A stretch of DNA of 64,000 nucleotides from Bedellia somnulentella (GCA_963576735.1 OY755175.1:5782401-5846400), one strand, 5' to 3'. Positions 1 through 11,492 are shown, numbered from the stretch's first letter. Program-made: numbers and translations. The notes: generated by a model from the letters alone, not told the origin.

Positions 1-515
1 TAATCTGCCGACTAACAAGACGTATTCTTAGAATAACAACGAGAAAACATGCTCAGGGTCACCGGAATAATGAAGGGCACACGGACCCCTGACCGATATC
101 TCGGGACTCGATCTCGGGACATTATTACTTATGACGGGCTTACCCAGCTTAGCTGTAATGACTCGGCGACCTCTTTCGAGGGGTCTCATCTACGTGAACC
201 AAATTGCTATGTCAGTTTCATGTTCCCTTTCTAGGAGTTATATTTGGAAGATGTACTTACTTGGTTGGCGTGTGTTTGGTTGTGGGTGGAAAATTAAGAA
301 GTAGGACTTGCGTTCGACTACGTATATAATTAAACACTTTGTATATTTAAGGCTTTCGATTCCATGGAAAGGCAGCTAGAGCTTCAGAAATTCCTGATTC
401 ACTTTGGAAATTAACTGGAGAAAAGTTTGTGAAATAAAGTATGATGGTGGTAGGTGGCGATGTGCCTGAAAAAAACTTTTCAAAAAAGGTATTAGTGTGA
501 AAAATATTTCATTAT
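1..515. other. no recognised gene or repeat
   Basis: I see no splice-bounded exon and no motif that I recognise in this stretch. The short open frame at 49-234 has no family signature. Confidence 0.4.
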
Positions 516-519
516 TAAA

Positions 520-690
520 CACATGATTCGGAGGGCACGTTAAACCGTCGGTCCCGGCTACTATTACGGTAGTAGTCGTTAGTCTGCCAACCCGCAATTG
601 GCCAGCGTGGTAGACTATGGCCAAATCGCCCTATATAGGGTAGGCTCGAGCCCCTTAGTGGGGACATATATGGGCTGTGAGAAAAAACAC
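520..690 (+). repeat. interspersed repeat R4, copy 1
   Basis: This block returns inverted at 43325-43495. The shared words include GAGGGCACGTTAA, GTAGTCGTTAGTCTGCCAACCCGCAA, which I read as two adjoining pieces, and CCCTATATAGGGTAGGCTCGAG. Open frames here on the minus strand are by-products of the repeat. A more decayed fragment may lie at 25085-25145. I cannot name the element class. Confidence 0.6.
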
Positions 691-724
691 ATGATTCCGG
701 CAAACTATAAAGTAATTTGAATGT

Positions 725-815
725 TTTTGACATGAAAACCACATGTGGAGATTATTACTAATACCTAAATAAAAGATAAATAAAGGAAAGAAAAATTTCG
801 ACACCGGCGGGGTAA
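725..815. repeat. half copy of the palindromic tRNA-like repeat
   Basis: The sequence reads through a CATGAAAACC arm, GATTATTACTAATA, AAATAAAGGAAAGAAAAATTTCGACACCGGCGGG. The same order of words occurs at 17255-17705, 26340-26700 and 43830-43980. The tRNA-like core is missing here after the GGCGGG. Confidence 0.5.
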
Positions 816-1125
816 AGTAATTTGTGTTTATTTGATTGTTATTAAATTATAATAGTGATAACATTTGCATTAAATAAATTAGAATAGCTTGCCCATCACT
901 TGGTCACCAAAATCATTCAGGTGTGTTTACCTACAGCCACGATTGTGGTTCGTAAATTGGATTTCATAACGTGTCACGAAAATTAGTCATACTTCGTCAT
1001 TTGACACTGTATTCGGGCAACGCTCCAATATGCTTAGTTAACATGGCCTGAAATTGTGAGCTGAAATCCATCATGCTATGAATTCGCGTCCGATATATTG
1101 GTTAAGTTAAGTATACGTATTTACG

Positions 1126-1272
1126 CCAGGAGGGCAAGCACGAGCGCTCTTATATCGACACGATAACGGTTAAAATGAGATGGCAGTATACGATACTAAG
1201 TAAGAGCGTAAGAGATGGCTGCTTTATCCCACGCGATAACTAGTTTAAACACGGCTCGTGCTTGCCCTTCTG
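1126..1272 (+). mobile_element. short terminal-inverted-repeat element (MITE), copy 1
   Basis: About 140 bp bounded by inverted AGGGCAAGCACGAGC at 1131 and its complement ending near 1267. A copy in the opposite orientation lies at 19078-19208, where a 5-bp duplication can be seen. The interiors share ACGATAACGGTTA, GCAGTATACGATACTAAGTA and GGCTGCTTTATCCCACGCGA. There is no coding sequence. The target duplication of this copy is not clear. Confidence 0.65.
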
Positions 1273-1279
1273 GTACTGT

Positions 1280-2360
1280 GAGGGTAGTGCTAACATAATG
1301 TAACCGAGGCACATTTCAATAATGACCGTACGAATGATAGGGTTCGGCTGTAACTGCAGCCCATTAGAAGTAACTGCCGCAGGGAATATCGAATTGGGCC
1401 GCACAAAAACTCATTAGGCTGGCAGAATCTTCGATATACAGGCGTAACATTGCGGCTGGTATTTGGAAAAATATAACCAACTGTATTTCAGAAGGATTTT
1501 TCACTTTTAATGAGAAAAAGAATATCAAGAGATAATAAATTTAATTACGTATCAAATCCACTTAAGTATTTTTTTCCTTATAAGAAATAAAAAGGTTACA
1601 AAATATTTAACTATAAATAAACTTTGATTTGAAACGTTTATTTGTTTTACCATCATCACTTTTTGTTAATTAATTATCAAAGTAGCTAAAGTATTATCTG
1701 AAGCTACTCTGTTTGAACGGTATGTAAAATTAATTTAAAATTTCTTAATATATGAGAAATTACTGACAACTTATGCAACATTAAAAATGATGAAAAATAT
1801 TTGTAAATATGACGCGGGTGAACTGCGGACCACAGCTGTTCCAGAATAAAGAAAAGTGTAATAAGTTGCTCCTAAGATAGGAAGGAAGCACCCGCTGCTC
1901 TTGTTTGCTCGACCGGCACTAATGAATTGACGAAAGATATAAAAACAAGTGTCTGAACAACAGGCAGCTAGCACGTTGTACGAGAAATGCGGAAATAAAG
2001 AAAGGATTACTGTTGTTCTTCATATTTTTAGCACAGTTATTGTACATTTCATGTTTCTTGGACATCAATTTAGTAGTTATGAAATATTTATTACAAATGA
2101 AAATTTATGCAAACAAGTTGCGACCAAGATTGTGTGAGATGTATGCTGATGGCTTTAAAGTATAGATTTGAATTAGAATAATTCTATTTCTTTCCGTTGA
2201 AAATTTTAAAGATCATGAACACGTCATCAGTACTTAATTGAATTCCTTTAAATATATTATGTTCTCTAGGAGAAATCATTTTTAATGGACTCCCCATTCG
2301 TCATCGTCAAACTGTACTATGTCTAAATATTTATTTTTAAGCTATGCAATAATTTGACTT
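1280..2360. other. no recognised feature
   Basis: AT-rich sequence without convincing exons, terminal repeats or tRNA-like motifs. The small open frames on both strands overlap and show no family signature. Confidence 0.4.
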
Positions 2361-2364
2361 TTTA

Positions 2365-2578
2365 GTGTTGACCTAGAATAGCACTATGGCATTTCTGCGT
2401 AAAGGCAAATTAAGATTTTGGGACTTTTAAAGTGAATATTGGGCAATGTAGCTGAATACCTATGACCAACAATCTTTAATTCTAAAATTTATTTTTTATC
2501 CCCATTTATCTCCTAAAGTGAAGTTTTGGCTTCCGCTTTTTGGTACTTAAAGTCGTGAGTGTATGTTTGTATGTAAAT
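2365..2578 (+). repeat. S1 repeat, old degenerate copy
   Basis: It keeps the order of S1 words: GACCTAGAATAGCACTA, a GGGCAATGTAG equivalent of the GGGCGATGCGG box, ACCAACAATCTTTA, and a GTGAGTGTATGT tail. It is much decayed. Just downstream, about 2630-2665, TCGTCACTTGGTACGATCCTGGC resembles an inverted LINE 3' fragment (compare 51360-51460). Confidence 0.5.
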
Positions 2579-3397
2579 ATATAATCATATTCGCCACGCC
2601 ATTCGTTTTCATTAAGGTAAACCAAAACTCTTGATCGTCACTTGGTACGATCCTGGCATAGCCCCAAACTCCATTTACACTTATCAATATTTTCTGACCT
2701 GCCCTTCAATTCTCCAAACTAAACTAGAAGATATGAGATCAAATGATACAAAACTTGTTCCAACAAACACATTTTATCAAAGCTCAGATAAAACTTTAAG
2801 TTGTAAGCCACAATCTATTTTATTGTACCAACAATGTTACTCCGTACACTGTAGAACAAATCATTGCAAAACGGAAACGTTAGCTTTAAGGATAGCAATT
2901 AACTTTTATGTGGCTGCGTTGTTATTTTGCAACCATATCTGACATCGTTTTGCTACTAAGTTTAAGGAAATATCTAAAGTAAACTATTCTTGAAATAGAA
3001 AACTGGAAGTCAGTAGCTCCCGCGTTAAGGCAAGGTTCACTGTTTTTGTAAAATTACGAGTAATTTTCAGAGATTTTTTAAGCCACCTTTATGTTGCAGT
3101 AAGACATTATTTATTAAATTTATTAATATAATTTATTAAATATTTATTCTATTAGAAACTGTTTTCACTTATATATTTTTAACATATTTCCCAGAATGAA
3201 TTGTTATAATTCATTTTTAAACCTCTCTATTTATCCTAAATTATATTAAACCCAGATTTGGATGATGTTGCAAGAAGATTAACTATCAATATATACAATG
3301 TTGTGTCTAGTATGACAGACTATACAGCTGTATAACCTCAACTTAACGATGACGAAAGTAGCAATTCTTATAAGCTTTACGTGACTGCTTCTGCGTC

Positions 3398-3478
3398 TGC
3401 TTTGTACAAAACCACTGTCACATGACTAAGTTGAACTCAGTCATATCGGTATCCTCACAATTTTTTATCCTGCCGTGA
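3398..3478 (-). repeat. S2 SINE fragment
   Basis: It matches the middle of S2 at 9910-9990: TTTGTACAAA, CACTGTCACATGACTAAG, then AACTCAGTCAT and TCCTCAC. Only this internal portion is present. Confidence 0.5.
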
Positions 3479-3650
3479 AAAACTTATTTTACTTATTAAG
3501 TGAACACTTATTTTTCAAGAATAAACTCTGGACCTTGGTGGCTTGATATATGAATGATGAATATATTATTTATGATGATTGGTCCATGGTAGAATTACCA
3601 GACTAATCAAATAACTTCTTGTTCTGACGAATGTGAATACAAAATCTTAC

Positions 3651-3780
3651 CTGTGACCAAGTTAGCATGGTGGAACTGGCAGACGGCGTCAGCTTCGTAC
3701 CAAGAGATGCGATCTCTAAAGTACCGATAGAAGACTGGAAACCCTTCTTCAGGAAGTACCCAAGTATTGCTGATGTTCAC
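3651..3780 (-). CDS. exon 2 of a secreted C-type lectin
   Basis: Read on the minus strand, a TTTCGCAG acceptor is followed by 130 bp open in phase 0, ending at a CACAG/GTAAG donor in phase 1. The translation carries the stretch ISWYEADAVCQFHHANLV, which matches the start of a C-type lectin domain: an aromatic residue, W-x-x-A, the first conserved cysteine, then the hydrophobic LV. The phase fits the upstream signal-peptide exon at 21936-21989 exactly, so the domain would follow the signal peptide almost directly. The remaining exons, with the other cysteines and any sugar-binding residues, lie beyond the left edge, so ligand and calcium dependence cannot be judged. Insect C-type lectins act in haemolymph pattern recognition or as cell-surface proteins; which applies here is unknown. 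Confidence 0.75.
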
Positions 3781-3859
3781 CTGCGAAATAACATATAGGT
3801 ACTGATAAAATTATGTAATCTTACATTGTTTGTATCACCGTGTACTTTGGAGTAACACA

Positions 3860-4010
3860 CTTTTGAAGGTTGAGGAGGGAAAGGTGGTAAAAAAGATCAT
3901 CTGAAAATCAATTCCAAATTCCTCAAATTCTTAGTCGCCTCTCAGGAACACCATCAGAAAGAAATGGGGTAGGACTATCTTAAGCCATCTTCCTTAACAC
4001 TACACAGCTG
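3860..4010 (-). repeat. S1 repeat, degenerate copy
   Basis: On the minus strand it starts CAGCTGTGTAGTG and keeps AAATGGGGTAG (plus-strand reading), TTAGTCGCCTCTC and a weak AAGGTTGAGGAGGGAAAGG tail region. The central portion is deleted. Confidence 0.5.
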
Positions 4011-4011
4011 A

Positions 4012-4800
4012 AAAATACTGTATAAGTGCTTGCCGTTTTATCCATTTTTACGAATCTGTCTAGAAAGTCGTAGCCTAAATTATCAACTTCTAAAGCTTTG
4101 TTTAATTATTTCACACCATTCCAAGTTCAGTAAAGCTGAATCGATTCATGCATACATCGATACAAAGAGGTAACAAGTAACGTGTGTCTACTACAAAGTT
4201 GAGAGTGTATCGATTCGAGAACACTGACAGTGTAGAGGAGATGCGGCGTTCTATTATTCTCGATGGCAATTGTTCCTTTGTCTTTATGGTTAAAGAACTA
4301 CGTAATCACCCTTCCTATCTTATCACGAAGGAAATTCTTTAGAAACACTCTGGTTTCAACTATACTTGTGTGCTTTTGGTCTTATTTAGTGGTTGGTATT
4401 GGAGATAACAGCCTTTGTTGTTCGTGTTTCCGAGAAGTTGTGTTCTCAAATTTAATGAATAGGCCAATATTTCAAAGCCAATTTGGTTGTCGGGTGAGGC
4501 TCAGGAAAATGGGTGGAGATGGTGTGCTGAGATATCAATCTTGAGATACAATATGTTGAATACAAGGAAAACTTTTTCTTACTATTTGACCGTGTTGATT
4601 TCAATGATTCGTATGATATTTAAGTTTGACACTTGTACTTGGTAGTGTGTAATATAATTTGGGTATACTTACTTACCCACGCTATTATGATTAATTGGGG
4701 GAGACAAACTATAGATTGGTACTTAGTGTGATTCTTTAGGTAAATTGTAATGGTAATTTTCAAGTTCATGCCCTGTATCACAATGCATTAATTAATCGCC
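4012..4800. other. intron sequence, nothing recognised
   Basis: This lies in the long first intron of the lectin gene. An open frame at 4263-4544 (93 codons) has no motif I recognise and no supporting context, so I do not call it. Confidence 0.4.
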
Positions 4801-4805
4801 AAGCT

Positions 4806-5983
4806 AGTTCTATTATTATTTCGGGAACACTTTTAGCTTCTCGCCTCTCCCATGGCCGAAACAGAAAATTAGAATTTTAAATGGGAGAGGCGGTACTCCC
4901 CGACAAGAGCACAGTCGGTCGGGGTCAGGGAGTCAGGTTCAAGAACCGACGGACGATCCGAGCCGTATCGAGCAGCACCGCTTTCTGCATTTGTGCTGGA
5001 ACCGACACGCCACAGAAATCCAACCGCCTCAAGTTGGTCGCGAGGCTGGTTGGAATTAACCCGTTCGCGGACAAAACAATTGGGATAATTTCTGTCGAGG
5101 TCACACCCCACATGTCGGTGATCTCGTGAGCCAGGTCGTTGTACAGCTCTCCTCAAGCGCTCCTCACCAAATCCAAATCCAGGGAGACTGTTCCCCAATC
5201 GCTTTCCGCACCACCCACATCCGGCAGGTTAGCAATTGGCTCCCTCCGTACTTCCCGTTCAGGGACTGGAGGGAGAACCTGCACAGGTGGCTCTTCGTCT
5301 AGCGGGGGAACAGCCTCGCGTCGCAATTGTTCGAGTTCGGTAGTGCTAAAAAGTTCTGAGCGCTGTATATACCGAACTCGATCCGCCAGGTTTTGTTCTG
5401 TGACGGTCAAATTGGGCTCCAGCCGCAGAAATTCGCGGTACATTGCTGCCCGATAACCCGTCCGTCCAGTTCTTGAACCCGAGGCCCTAATATAGGCCCG
5501 CATGGCATTCCTATTCATTTCGACCGTCCATGCCATGCGGCGCCTTGTTCCACCAGCGGCGGGCACCGATTGCTGGGACTGAGTTGCCCCAGTCCCAACC
5601 GTTGCCAAGCCATCTGGTGGCTGAGGTGGTCGAGCAGACCGACCAGGTGGTCGGGCCGGTCTGCTGCGGCTGGGGGACCGCATGCTGCCACGTCCAGCCC
5701 CAGCTCCAGACGCGCCCCAGCGATAACCCCTGGGGAGCGGCCCTATACGCTCATCATTATTTCCTGTGTCCATTATGATGAGCGAAGATTCACCCGGGTT
5801 TTCGCTCACTTGCCCCGGGGAGACCGTTATTGCTCTATTTTGCGCTGAGACCAGTTTGTAGACACGGTCAACACCTACAAACTCAAGCGCTGACTATTTG
5901 CATTGCTGGAATGGCAAGCTGGTAAACATTTCATCCTGCCATTCCAACAATGGGCGGTGGGGTCGTCACATCCCTACGCCTTT
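4806..5983 (-). mobile_element. R4/Dong-type LINE, internally deleted copy
   Basis: The 3' end (4811-5135) matches 5985-6308 of the neighbouring copy. Then, after about 20 bp of unrelated sequence near 5137-5158, it jumps to the 5' part (about 5159-5660, matching 9086-9556). It continues to about 5983 with a 5' leader that the neighbour lacks. Relative to that copy, roughly 2.8 kb holding the reverse transcriptase and endonuclease is missing. Both outer borders read CTATTATTATTTCGG on the plus strand, which fits insertion at TAA/TTA repeats as known for Dong. Confidence 0.8.
5153..5809 (-). pseudogene. N-terminal fragment of the Dong ORF
   Basis: An open frame of 218 codons starts with an ATG at 5809 and covers the element's N-terminal region. 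Its order is an acidic start, an Arg/Ser/Pro-rich basic segment (about residues 35-62) and a stretch rich in Arg and Glu that aligns with 9086-9550 of the neighbour. It ends right at the deletion junction, where the reading frame runs into a stop after VRSA. It lacks every catalytic domain. Its interest is that it preserves the start of the ORF, which is missing from the longer copy. No zinc finger is evident in it. Confidence 0.75.
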
Positions 5984-6098
5984 CTATTATTATTTCGGAA
6001 AACATTTTTGTTTCTCGCCTCTCCCATGGCCGAAAATGAAAATATAAATTTTAAATGGGAGAGGCGGTACTCCCCGACAAAAGCACAGTCGGTCGGGG

Positions 6099-9000
6099 TC
6101 AGGGAGTCAGGTTCAAGAACCGACGGACGATCCGAGCCGTATCGAGCAGCACCGCTTTCTGCATTTGTGCTGGAACCGACACGCCACAGAAATCCAACCG
6201 CCTCAAGTTGGTCGCGAGACTGGTTGGAATTAACCCGTTCGCGGACAAAACAATTGGGATTATTTCTGTCGAAGTCACACCCCACATGTCGGTGATCTCG
6301 TGAGCCAGATCGAGATATTTCCGACGCTTCTCGGTTTCGGCTTTTACGAGACCCTCGTCATGAGGGATAGTGACATCCACTAGAAACACCCTCGACTGCG
6401 ACCGATCCCATACCACGATATCAGGCTTATTCGCTAGAATAGTCCTGTCCGTGATAACAGATCGGTCCCAATAGATTTTGGCACGGTCGTTTTCTAGGAT
6501 TGGCTCCGGCAGATACTTGTAATACGGCAGCCTCTGTTGCAAGAGTCCGTATTTTAGAGCGAGCTCCTGATGCAGGATTTTGGCTGCTTGGTTATGCCTG
6601 TGCAAGTACTCAGTGTTAGCAAGAGCCGAACAACCGGAAATAACATGCCTAAGTGACTCTCCGGGACGGCCACATGCTCGACAGATGTCTGTGGTACCGT
6701 CCTTTAGGATGTATTTCCGATAGTTCCGCGTCTTGATAACCTGGTCCCGTATTGCACAGACAAAACCTTCGGTTTCCCCAAAGAGGTCCCCGAAACGCAG
6801 CCAATGCAGGGAGGCTTTACGGTCCACGAAAGGTTCGTGAAGTACCTTGTAAAACCTCCCGTGCAGCTCCTTCTCTTTCCATACGGACTCCCGATCAGAG
6901 GTGCTAAGTACCTCCGGGTTTCGCCAATCCTGTGAGGCCAACGATAAGGGAGTCAGTCCTTTATCACTAGCGACCACCTCTCCCCGAATACTATCATCCG
7001 TCATCGTCAAAAAATAGTTTCTGAGGTTGCATACCTCGCGGTTGTGCATGGTTTTGGCACTCAAGAGGCCTCGACCACCACACTTCCGCGGGATATACAA
7101 TCTCATAACCGACGATCTCGGATGATGCATTCGATGAGAGGTCATCGTCGTGCGGACTCGTCTGTCCAGAGCGTCTAGTTCGGACTGAGTCCATCTGAGC
7201 ACGCCAAACGTGTACATCAGTACAGGCATGACCCAGGAGTTAATGGCTCGGATCTTATTAACGCCTGACAAGTAGCTATTAAGCACACTTTTCAGGCGTT
7301 CATAAAACTCCTCGCAAACACCCTGTTTCACGTCTGCCACCTTCACACCGATGGTTTGTGACATGCCCAGATACCGGTATGTTTCAGCCTCGGAGAGTGC
7401 CCTCAAATGATTGGTGCCGACATCGACACCATCAGAGTGCACGACATGCCCCTTCTCCACATGAACGACCGCACACTTATCGACCCCGAGCTCCATCTTG
7501 ACGGAACCACTGAAATCATTAGTGATCGTCAGTAGCTCCGCCAATCTGTCAGCCGTGGGGGCGTAAAGCTTCAGGTCATCCATGTAGAGGAGATGAGGCA
7601 AGCGTGGTCCGCCTCTCCAAAACTGAAAGCCTGTCCCTGAATTCTCCAAGAGTGTGCTTAGAGGATTCAGGGCCAAACAAAACCAAACTGGACTCAGGCA
7701 ATCGCCCTGGAAAATTCCTCGCCTTATATCAATTTGGTCATCCGCGTCCGTCATCCGCTGACCGTCTAAACTCAGGATCGTTCTCCAGCACCCCATACAC
7801 TGCCCGAGGAAGTGTCGAACTGCACTATCAATTTTGTACAGCTCGAGGACCCTCATGAGCCATGTATGAGGTACCGAATCGAACGCCTTCCTGTAGTCTA
7901 TCCAGCCAGCGGAGAAGTTCCGACGGTTGCGTTTGACCAGTTGGCCTACGACCGCATCGATGAGGAGCAGCTCCTTGCTACCGCGACTACCGCCCCTACA
8001 TCCGTTCTGAGCTCCAGAGATCACATTGTTATCAACAATGTGTTGAGTAATCTTGGAGCTCAGAACGGATGTCAAGGTCTTGTAAATTGTACAAAGACAA
8101 GTAATGGGGCGGTATTGTGATGGATCCGCGGTAGCATCGCTCTTTGGAGCTAAATGAGTGACCCCAGTAGTTAAGAAGTTCGGGAGCGTCCCACTCTCGA
8201 GGGCGATTTGGAACTGACGGGCGAGAGTAGCGTGACAGCGCGTGAACCCCTTCAACCAGTAATGGTGCAATCCGTCCGGCCCCGGACTTTTCCAGTTCGG
8301 AGCCTTACGGATCGCAGCCACCACAGCCTCCTCGGATATGTTGACGGGGTTCATGGGCGCTATGGGCTCGCACGCTCCCTCGACCGCCTCGAACCATCGG
8401 CCCTCTTCGTGATCAACAGGCAGCGACCAAAGCCCACGCCAAAAGGCAACTACATCTGCTTTTTCCGGTCGCTGACCTGTCGAAACCACATCGGGACGCT
8501 CCAAAGTTCTGTAGAACTTCTTCTGGTCACTCATGAAGAGACGATTCTGTTGATACCTCTTTACCCTTTCAGAATATCGCCTAATTCGCTTACCCCAAGC
8601 AGCGATCTTCTGCTTCAGATCATCGATGCGCTCCACTAGTCTACAGGCAAACTCCGGTGAGTTGTCAAAAACATTCTCACCAGGGAATGCCTCCCTGACG
8701 AAGCGCACCACCCTCGGCCTATTGTTGCCTGATCTGAAGCTGGTCAGTTTGCCGATGAGGACCCTGGCCCTTGTGATACGGCTTTCAATCCGCCTCATCC
8801 AGGCTGGTCTAGTTCTAGTCCTGGGACTAGTACTGCCAGCCTGGCGGGAGCCACCAGCTCTTGTTGGCGGCATCCTGACGCCGACAATTTGACACACTGT
8901 CATTGCGGCGCCAAAGAGAATTGAATCCGTATCCCAAAGGTCCATGCTGCTCTCTAAAAATGAGGGCAGCATGTTATTGACGGCCTCAACGACATCCCGA

Positions 9001-9336
9001 ACCTTGATGCTGAGAGGAACTCGGGGCAGCCTTGGCCTCCTTTCGAGAGGCACTTGGCGATATTCCAGGATCGTCTCTTCGAGTGCGCTCCTCACCAAAT
9101 CCAAATCCAGGGAGACTGTTCCCCAATCGCTATCCGCACCACCCACATCCGGCAGGTTAGCAATTGGCTCCCTCCGTACTTCCCGTTCAGGGACTGGAGG
9201 GAGAACCTGCAAAGGTGGCTCTTCGTCTAGCGGAGGAACAGCCTCGCGTCGCAATTGTTCGAGTTCGGTAGTGCTAAAAAGTTCTGAGCGCTGTATGTAC
9301 CGAACTCGATCCGCCAGGTTTTGTTCTGTGACGGTC
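6099..9336 (-). pseudogene. Dong-type reverse transcriptase and restriction-like endonuclease
   Basis: One long frame encodes the enzymatic core of an R2-group LINE. From the N-terminal side it has a basic linker, then a reverse transcriptase with NWKSPGPDGLHHYW, YRPIT, AGWIDYRKAFDSVPHTWL, GIFQGDCLSPVWF, the catalytic YMDDL (plus-strand position near 7580) and YRYLGM. A CCHC finger follows (C-x2-C, H, C in CRACGRPGESLRHVISGC). The endonuclease comes last, with KPDIVVWD and a second Asp in VDVTIPHD. This order (endonuclease C-terminal, PD..D type) sets it apart from APE-type LINEs. A TAG stop at 9335-9337 cuts the frame from its N-terminal part (9338-9556), where the other copy has a sense codon. 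With the 5' truncation, this copy cannot make the full protein from its normal start. An internal start at 9254 would still leave 1,051 codons. Confidence 0.88.
7998..8072. other. long hairpin inside the Dong reverse transcriptase
   Basis: ACATCCGTTCTGAGCTCC at 7998-8015 is perfectly complementary to 8055-8072. Between them CACATTGTT (8022-8030) pairs with AACAATGTG (8034-8042) around a 3-nt loop. The hairpin lies within codons of the reverse transcriptase between the YRPIT and YRKAFD motifs. It may be chance under codon constraint, or an RNA structure. Confidence 0.6.
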
Positions 9337-9556
9337 TAATTGGGCTCCAGCCGCAGAAATTCGCGGTACATTGCTGCCCGATAACCCGTCCGCCCAGTTC
9401 TTGATCCTGAGGCCCTAAGGTAGGCCCGCATGGCATTTCTATTCATATCAACCGTCCATGCCATGCGGCGCCTATCTCCACCAGCGGCGGGCACCGACTG
9501 CTGGGACTGAGTTGCCCCAGTCCCAACCGATGCCAAGCCATCTGGTGGCTGAGGTG

Positions 9557-9577
9557 CTATTATTATTATTATTATAG
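9557..9577. repeat. (TTA)n microsatellite, Dong target
   Basis: CTATTATTATTATTATTATAG abuts the truncated 5' end of the long Dong copy. It represents the target sequence or its duplication. Confidence 0.8.
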
Positions 9578-9756
9578 CCTAATTTACTTCCCACTGCTGG
9601 CCAAAGGCCTCACAATTGTATTGCATAATTGTATAATTGTATTCACAAGCTAGTTCTATTTGTATTTATTTAATTTATATGCAGTGCATATCAGATATCA
9701 TTTTAAAATTGTTGTACTATTCATGTAGGAATATTTTTTAAACCGTTATCTATATA

Positions 9757-10120
9757 CATAACATAACATAAACGTTCACGCCGAATATCCCCGAAGGGGT
9801 TGGCAGAGGAACTAATACTTCTGAACATCACGTGACTTTGTCACCTGGTGTTCAGAGTACCCACGTTTTGCATGGACAGTGTACTCACGTGATAGGGGGC
9901 AGGCCTATCGCCGTTTTGTACAAATACACTGTCACATGACTAAGTACAACTCAGTCATGTGGGTTTCCTCACTGTGTTTTCCCTCACCGTTAACAACCAT
10001 GATAAATTAACCACACATATGTCGTTAGAAAAGACAAATTGGTGCAGGCCCGACCCGGGATTTGAACACTAGTCGCTTGCACTTTAACCGGTGTTCTACC
10101 CATTGAGCTATCACGTCGTT
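9757..10120 (-). repeat. S2 tRNA-derived SINE, near full length
   Basis: Read on the minus strand it begins with a tRNA-like head: GATAGCTCAATGGGTAGAAC (A box type) and a TGTTCAAATCCCGGG B-box region. The body follows with CACGTGATAGGGGGCAGGCC and its surroundings (plus-strand words) and an end reading CCAACCCCTTCGGGGATATTCGGC. A run of ACATAACATAA at 9755 forms the 3' tail. Full copies are also at 24653-25034 and 62105-62470. Confidence 0.75.
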
Positions 10121-10489
10121 ATCTATATGTTACCATATAATCGTTATTAGACTTTTACTTTTGTGTAGAACAAACAAAACGTTAAAGATATGTAAAATAC
10201 AAAAAAAAAGATAACGCAAAGTAAATCGAAGGTGAAGTTAATGAGGTATAGAGGGCGCCCGCAGAGAAGTTTTGTAAAAGTTGCGGAGGGCGGGCGGCTG
10301 ATATGGAACGGGCTCCGTGAACGTGATTTTACAGAGCTTTATCTTCTAAAATAATTTCCCAGTTACCTTATACCGCTAACTTTCGTTCTCTTTTCATTTG
10401 CATTAAGAAGTTTGAGCCTATTGATCAGAAGATGATATTATCTTAAAAAACTTTACAAGAGACCATCACCTTAAATTAGTGACTTATTT

Positions 10490-11380
10490 AAAGACTAGCG
10501 GATCAGCCCCGCTTCGCACAGGTAGCGTAGTTTTAAAAATATTGGAGGTTTCTTCAATCACTACTCAAGCGTTATGAAATTAGCGCCTTTATTACAACTT
10601 ACAGCACTCATGTCTGAATATAGTGTTACTTTGTGATTTTGAAAGCGCTTTTATGATCGGTTCAGATCAATATCTCCGAAATTAAGCTAATTTTTAGGTT
10701 TTAATTGATGCAACTACTGGCGCCATCTAGTACGTACTATGTAAATTACTAAGGATTTGGTTTTGATCGCGTGCGACTATTATGTTGGGACTATTAATTT
10801 TGGTGTTTCTATACCGATTTTTATGATTTTTTTTTATTGAGTAGGTAATAATGTTAACTTTTGAAATAAGGGTGATTGAGAGTATTATAAACGTAAGAGA
10901 AAACAAATATAATCAAATGCGCCGAACTTGAACTTGTTGTGAGTCAACCATAAAAGATAGACATATACTGTTGCGGAATATTTTTTAGATAATTTTATGT
11001 AGAATATTTCCGTCATACGTGATTTCTATGTAACTTTGACTATTAAGGCTGCACACGCGATGAAAGCTTAAAAAATGGAGTAACTTCTCCCGTTTTCCCA
11101 AAATTTCCCAAAATTCCCCTTTACTATTCTGCTGGAAAGTATACAAAAACCTGCCCAGGAGTATGAAGAATAATTGCACCAAGTTTCGTTAAAATCCGTC
11201 GAGTAGTTTTTGTTTCCATAAGGAACATACAAACCGACAGACAAACAGACAGACAAAAATTTTACTGATTGCATTTTTGGCATCAGTATCGATCACTAAT
11301 CACCCCCTGATAGTTATTTTGAAAATGTATTCCATGTACAGAATTGACCTCTCTACAGATTTATTTAAAGTATAGATATT
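10490..11380. repeat. unclassified interspersed repeat
   Basis: The left end reads ACTAGCGGATCAGCCCCGCTTCGCAC. Near 11170-11250 it carries ACCAAGTTTCGTTAAAATCC and ACAGACAAACAGACAGAC. The right part has TTTTGGCATCAGTATCGATC. These phrases resemble widespread arthropod and lepidopteran repeats that I know only by appearance. TTATTTAAAG occurs at both edges (about 10486 and 11364) and may be a target duplication. The class is unresolved. Confidence 0.4.
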
Positions 11381-11442
11381 CGGGAAGCTTTGAGTTTTTT
11401 TAATGTAAAGCAGATATTTTAAATTCATCATAATCATAAATC

Positions 11443-11492
11443 ATAAACGTTCACGCCGAATATCCCCGAAGGGGTTGGCAGAAGTACTAATA
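11443..11492 (-). repeat. S2 SINE 3'-end fragment
   Basis: ATAAACGTTCACGCCGAATATC and CCCGAAGGGGTTGGCAGA match the 3' end of S2 copies. Only about 50 bp is present, abutting the tail of the next LINE. Confidence 0.6.

Larger units (their letters stand above)
5984..9556 (-). mobile_element. R4/Dong-type LINE, long copy truncated at 5' end
   Basis: This copy lies head-to-tail with the deleted copy at 4806-5983. It ends at its 3' side in ATTATTATTTCGG (plus strand) and stops at its 5' side at 9556, directly against a (TTA)n tract. The 5' leader and about 85 codons of N-terminus, present in the other copy, are absent. Insertion into TAA microsatellites with 5' truncation is typical of target-primed insertion by this family. 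Confidence 0.85.

Noticed and set aside
376..742. Two overlapping minus-strand open frames
   Set aside because: They lie within repeat R4 and show no family motif; the repeat explains them.
4263..4544. 93-codon open frame with a hydrophobic start
   Set aside because: No recognisable domain, no second exon and no conservation evidence; it lies within the lectin intron.
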